From positions 1 to 8,262 of the forward strand of contig JAUWMS010000082.1 in the NCBI GenBank assembly GCA_030613045.1: a DNA stretch of 8,262 bases. The letters run 5' to 3'. The DNA is from Candidatus Latescibacterota bacterium. GTDB taxonomy: Bacteria > Latescibacterota > 4484-107. A program made the translations under genes and the position numbers. Positions 6,284 through 8,262 of this stretch are shown one piece after another. Numbering within the stretch: the first letter of the stretch is position 1; each line of letters opens with the position of its first letter. The notes beneath the pieces are model-generated. The model searched no databases and was not told where the DNA came from. It was given only the letters and a program-made list of their open reading frames with translations.

Positions 6284-7423
6284 ATGCAGAGTAGAACGAC
6301 GTTCAGGAAGCCGAATTACGACACCTTGAGACAGGAAACCGGTTTTCGATGGTTCGTGGGTTCGTCGTATTTGGCGTTGCTTGAGATTACCGGCATTCCG
6401 ATCAAGGAGTTCAACCTCAAGCCCACCGCATGCATCGAGGCGTATCGAAAAGGGCGTCCGCTTATTCGGAAACTGTGCGGCGAGGATGTGGGATTGCCCG
6501 CAGTGAGCACCCCCCCGATCAGTTACGGTCATCCCAACGGACTCGGGTCCGAACTGACGTTTCCCGAAGGCGGGGAAGTCGCGCAGGAGCACATCTACGC
6601 CTCGCTTCAGGAAGGCATCCGGGCTTTGAAGGAACCCGTGGATTTCGCCCGTGCGGGAATGGCGCCGTTCTATCTCGATTTCCGCCGGGAGCTTCAGAAA
6701 GCCTTTCCCGACGAGCCGGTGGGATTCGGGTACGGGCTGGAAGGACCGATCACAACGGCTTATGAGTTGCGCGGCGAAGGTTTTTTCTTCGACTTAATGG
6801 ACGAGCCTACGCTGATCAGGGAGTTCTTGGAGATGCTCACCGACAGCATCCTGGACTTTCACAAGTTCCGCAGCAAGGTGCTCGATTGGCCTCTGATCAA
6901 CCCGGATCAAGGAGGGATGTGCGATGATATTTCCAGTATGGTTCCTCCGAACATGTTTTCAGAATATGTGCTGCCATACTGGGAACAGTATTATCGCGGC
7001 ATGACCAGCGGAGTACGTCGTGATCACGTGGAGGATCTCAGGCCCGATCAAGTGAAATATCTGGAGGATATTGGCCTGTCCAGCTACGATCCCTCCATCT
7101 CCCCCAAGATCAATCCGGAGATCATCGCCGAAAGGTGCCGCGTTCCCTTCGGATGGCGATTGGGGAGTTTTCACTATCACTATATGACCTGTGCGGACAT
7201 TCGGGATTTTGTGTTCAAAGCCGTCGGGGATGGTGCAAGTTCCGTTTTCACGTACGTCAGCAGCACGATGACGAATGCCGGGACGATTGAGAAAGTCCAC
7301 GCCTTCATCCAAGCCGCCAAAGAGAGTGAACGGATGCTCGATGAGGGCATGAGCCGCGAGGAAATCGGCGGATGCGTATCCCCCGAAGGCAAAATAAAAT
7401 TCTGGGATCACTGGCCGGAATAG
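6284..7423 (+). CDS. Uroporphyrinogen decarboxylase (URO-D) family protein, divergent
   Basis: A 379-residue protein. The superfamily includes haem-pathway decarboxylases and the MtaA/MtbA-type methyltransferases that move methyl groups between corrinoid proteins and thiols. Visible landmarks are GFGYGLEGPITTAYELRG (147-164), CDDISSMVPPNMFSEYVLPY (213-232), DHVEDLRPDQ (247-256), LSSYDPSISPK (265-275) and GWRLGSFHYHYMTC (290-303). In MtaA-like enzymes the zinc site is HxC followed by a distant Cys. Here the motif is His248-Val-Glu250, so the first Cys is missing, and the distal position is probably near His297 or Cys303. It lacks the arginine-rich N-terminal region expected of HemE, so a role in haem synthesis is unlikely. 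Being last in the operon it may act on the product of the other four, for example as a decarboxylase or demethylase. That is speculative. Confidence 0.78.
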   Translation: MQSRTTFRKPNYDTLRQETGFRWFVGSSYLALLEITGIPIKEFNLKPTACIEAYRKGRPLIRKLCGEDVGLPAVSTPPISYGHPNGLGSELTFPEGGEVAQEHIYASLQEGIRALKEPVDFARAGMAPFYLDFRRELQKAFPDEPVGFGYGLEGPITTAYELRGEGFFFDLMDEPTLIREFLEMLTDSILDFHKFRSKVLDWPLINPDQGGMCDDISSMVPPNMFSEYVLPYWEQYYRGMTSGVRRDHVEDLRPDQVKYLEDIGLSSYDPSISPKINPEIIAERCRVPFGWRLGSFHYHYMTCADIRDFVFKAVGDGASSVFTYVSSTMTNAGTIEKVHAFIQAAKESERMLDEGMSREEIGGCVSPEGKIKFWDHWPE

Positions 7424-7586
7424 AGCGATGAAGTCAAGTATGCCTGGAAAACACATTTCGGAGGTTGAAGGTTCCAATAAGTTCCCGGACAAAATCATTT
7501 CCACAATTAGGAAACCAGGAAGTCAGGAGAAAATCCCTCCCCCGAAATGGACTACAGCCCTCTCCTGGATTCCTTATAGAAAACAC
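7424..7586 (+). other. AT-richer spacer after the operon; no supported gene
   Basis: The frame of the next gene is open through this stretch from an ATG at 7428, but the 53 residues it would encode look unlike any family and no good ribosome site precedes 7428. CAGGAGA (7524-7530) is complementary to TCTCCTG (7561-7567) across a 30-base loop with no T-run, so no terminator is called. Confidence 0.4.
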
Positions 7587-7832
7587 ATGAAATTTTATGA
7601 ATTTAATTTTGTCTACCTACTTATCTCCGTGCAAGGGTTCTGGTTATACGTAAAGAGAGAGGAGTATTTCCTGTCTCACGATCAATATCCATGGTTCAAA
7701 GAGGCAAGGCTCAGTGAGATATTTGATGTGCAGTCATTGCATCAATCTCATCTGTATTGGCAAAAACTGGACGTTGATCTTGAAATGAACTCCCTGGACC
7801 AACCGGATCGGTATCCATTAATTTATCGCTAA
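7587..7832 (+). CDS. DUF2442-like small protein
   Basis: An 81-residue reading from the ATG at 7587. It shows the pattern I associate with DUF2442: a short strand LLISVQGFWLYVK, then EEYFLSHDQYPWFKEARLSEIFDV (about 25-48), then HLYWQKLDVDLEMNSLDQPDRYPLI (about 55-79). The paired 'YPWFK' and 'YWxxLDVDL' motifs are the diagnostic part. Its biochemical role is not established; family members are often found beside DUF4160 proteins in toxin-antitoxin-like pairs, but no DUF4160 gene is present here. The site before 7587 is weak. An earlier in-frame ATG at 7428 would add 53 residues of poor quality. The DNA is visibly more AT-rich than the operon, suggesting a different origin. It probably belongs to an accessory region with the adjacent repeat. 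Confidence 0.6.
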   Translation: MKFYEFNFVYLLISVQGFWLYVKREEYFLSHDQYPWFKEARLSEIFDVQSLHQSHLYWQKLDVDLEMNSLDQPDRYPLIYR

Positions 7833-7862
7833 GTAGGTGGATAGAATTAAACTACACTCTAC

Positions 7863-7945
7863 CCGCAGAGACGCAAAGAACGCAGAGAAAACCCACAGGA
7901 AAGGGGTTGAAGTGCTTTGAGTTCTTTCGTGTATTTCGTGGTGGG
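7863..7945. repeat. Interspersed repeat-like element with CGCAGAGA-type octamers
   Basis: Three near-copies of one octamer stand in a row: CGCAGAGA (7864-7871), CGCAAAGA (7872-7879) and CGCAGAGA (7881-7888). Further on are two copies of TTTCGTG (7925-7931 and 7934-7940). AAAGAAC (7875-7881) is complementary to GTTCTTT (7921-7927), and CCCAC (7892-7896) to GTGGG (7941-7945). I recall very similar 'CGCAGAGACGCAAAGAACGCAGAG' intergenic sequences scattered in many environmental bacterial genomes, where they generate spurious peptides such as SLRSLRLCG on the opposite strand. This recollection has not been checked against a database. The rest of 7833-8041 shows no gene; a confident promoter for the ATPase gene is not visible. 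Confidence 0.55.
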
Positions 7946-8041
7946 CATAAGAAAATAATTTTGTTCGGATACTTGAATTGTGTATTTCTTGAAGACACTT
8001 AGCCGCCGCACAGGTGAGCGCATCCATCGGGAACTATCGTA

Positions 8042-8262
8042 ATGCATCTCAAAAGAGCGCACCTCCACCCGGAAGCTTTTCCGACGCTGGAGCATTATCC
8101 TTTCAACCTAACTATTTTTCGCCAGACCAAAAGCTTCGAATTTCCGGCGCCGGTGACCTTTTTCGTGGGAGAAAACGGCACGGGAAAGTCCACCTTACTG
8201 AAGGCGTTGGGTCAAAAATGCGGCATTCAGATATGGGGAGAGGTCGAGCGAAGCCGTTTCGA
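8042..8262 (+). CDS. AAA/ABC-type ATPase, N-terminal part (continues beyond window)
   Basis: The first 73 codons of an ATPase gene. A short hydrophobic/aromatic N-terminus (LEHYPFNLTIFRQTKSFEF) leads to PAPVTFFVGENGTGKSTLL, with the Walker A motif GENGTGKS at residues 43-50. The GENGTGKST form is typical of RecF/SMC-like and ABC-type ATPases. The layout matches the small predicted ATPases that begin 'hLHPEaFPtlehYPF' (COG3910-like). Walker B, signature and other motifs lie outside the window, so the exact family and role are unknown. The only start in this open stretch is the ATG at 8042, since an in-frame TGA lies at 8015-8017. The preceding GGGA (8029-8032) is a weak ribosome site. It follows the repeat element and is unlikely to be part of the metabolic operon. 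Confidence 0.85.
   Translation, partial: MHLKRAHLHPEAFPTLEHYPFNLTIFRQTKSFEFPAPVTFFVGENGTGKSTLLKALGQKCGIQIWGEVERSRF

Noticed and set aside
6284..7423. Haem-pathway HemE
   Set aside because: It lacks the expected HemE N-terminal arginine signature and is not near any haem gene; only the superfamily fold is supported.
7524..7567. Inverted repeat CAGGAGA / TCTCCTG as a terminator of the operon
   Set aside because: The stem is seven bases with a 30-base loop and no T-run, so it is not a credible intrinsic terminator.
7863..7890. Short tandem octamers as a CRISPR array
   Set aside because: Units are eight bases with no spacers, far from repeat-spacer architecture, and no cas gene is present.
7818..8095. 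Two opposite-strand open frames across the repeat element
   Set aside because: Their sequences (such as SLRSLRLCG) come from the repeat units and look like the spurious peptides such repeats generate.

Overview
This is a bacterial window with ATG starts, Shine-Dalgarno sites and ATGA-type gene overlaps. The taxon cannot be fixed from the sequence. Toxin-antitoxin-type small genes, an interspersed CGCAGAGA-type repeat, and opine-dehydrogenase and URO-D paralogues together suggest a large-genome environmental, possibly anaerobic, bacterium (Desulfobacterota or a similar lineage). That placement is only an impression.

Layout. Bases 2-124 hold the last 40 codons of a gene that begins outside the window. 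Bases 125-322 are non-coding apart from an imperfect hairpin. Bases 323-1151 form an accessory island: a small antitoxin-like gene followed by a compact hicB-hicA toxin-antitoxin pair in which stop and start overlap. Only 16 bases later (1168-7423) comes the main content, five co-directional metabolic genes. They encode an ornithine cyclodeaminase/mu-crystallin family enzyme, an octopine/nopaline-type opine dehydrogenase, a 609-residue two-part protein with a polysaccharide-deacetylase-like (NodB-like) catalytic region, a Gfo/Idh/MocA oxidoreductase of the 'EVP' type that resembles GH109 glycosidases, and a divergent uroporphyrinogen-decarboxylase (URO-D) family protein. The first four overlap by 4, 4 and 13 bases. 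The fifth follows after 46 bases with its own strong ribosome binding site. This looks like one transcription unit.

Beyond the operon (7424-8041) the DNA becomes richer in A and T. It carries a small DUF2442-like gene and an interspersed-repeat-like element (about 7863-7945). The window ends inside an ATPase gene with a clear Walker A motif, starting at 8042.

How the genes might work together (inference). The first two enzymes both act on C-N bonds of amino acids or imines through NAD(P)H, as in opine synthesis or breakdown. The next two look like carbohydrate-active enzymes, a deacetylase-like hydrolase and an NAD-dependent glycosidase-like protein. The last belongs to a superfamily of decarboxylases and corrinoid-linked methyltransferases but lacks the cysteine of the methyltransferase zinc site. 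The set could make or dismantle an opine-like or amino-sugar-linked small molecule. I do not recognise it as a characterised pathway. No transporter or dedicated regulator is visible inside the cluster.
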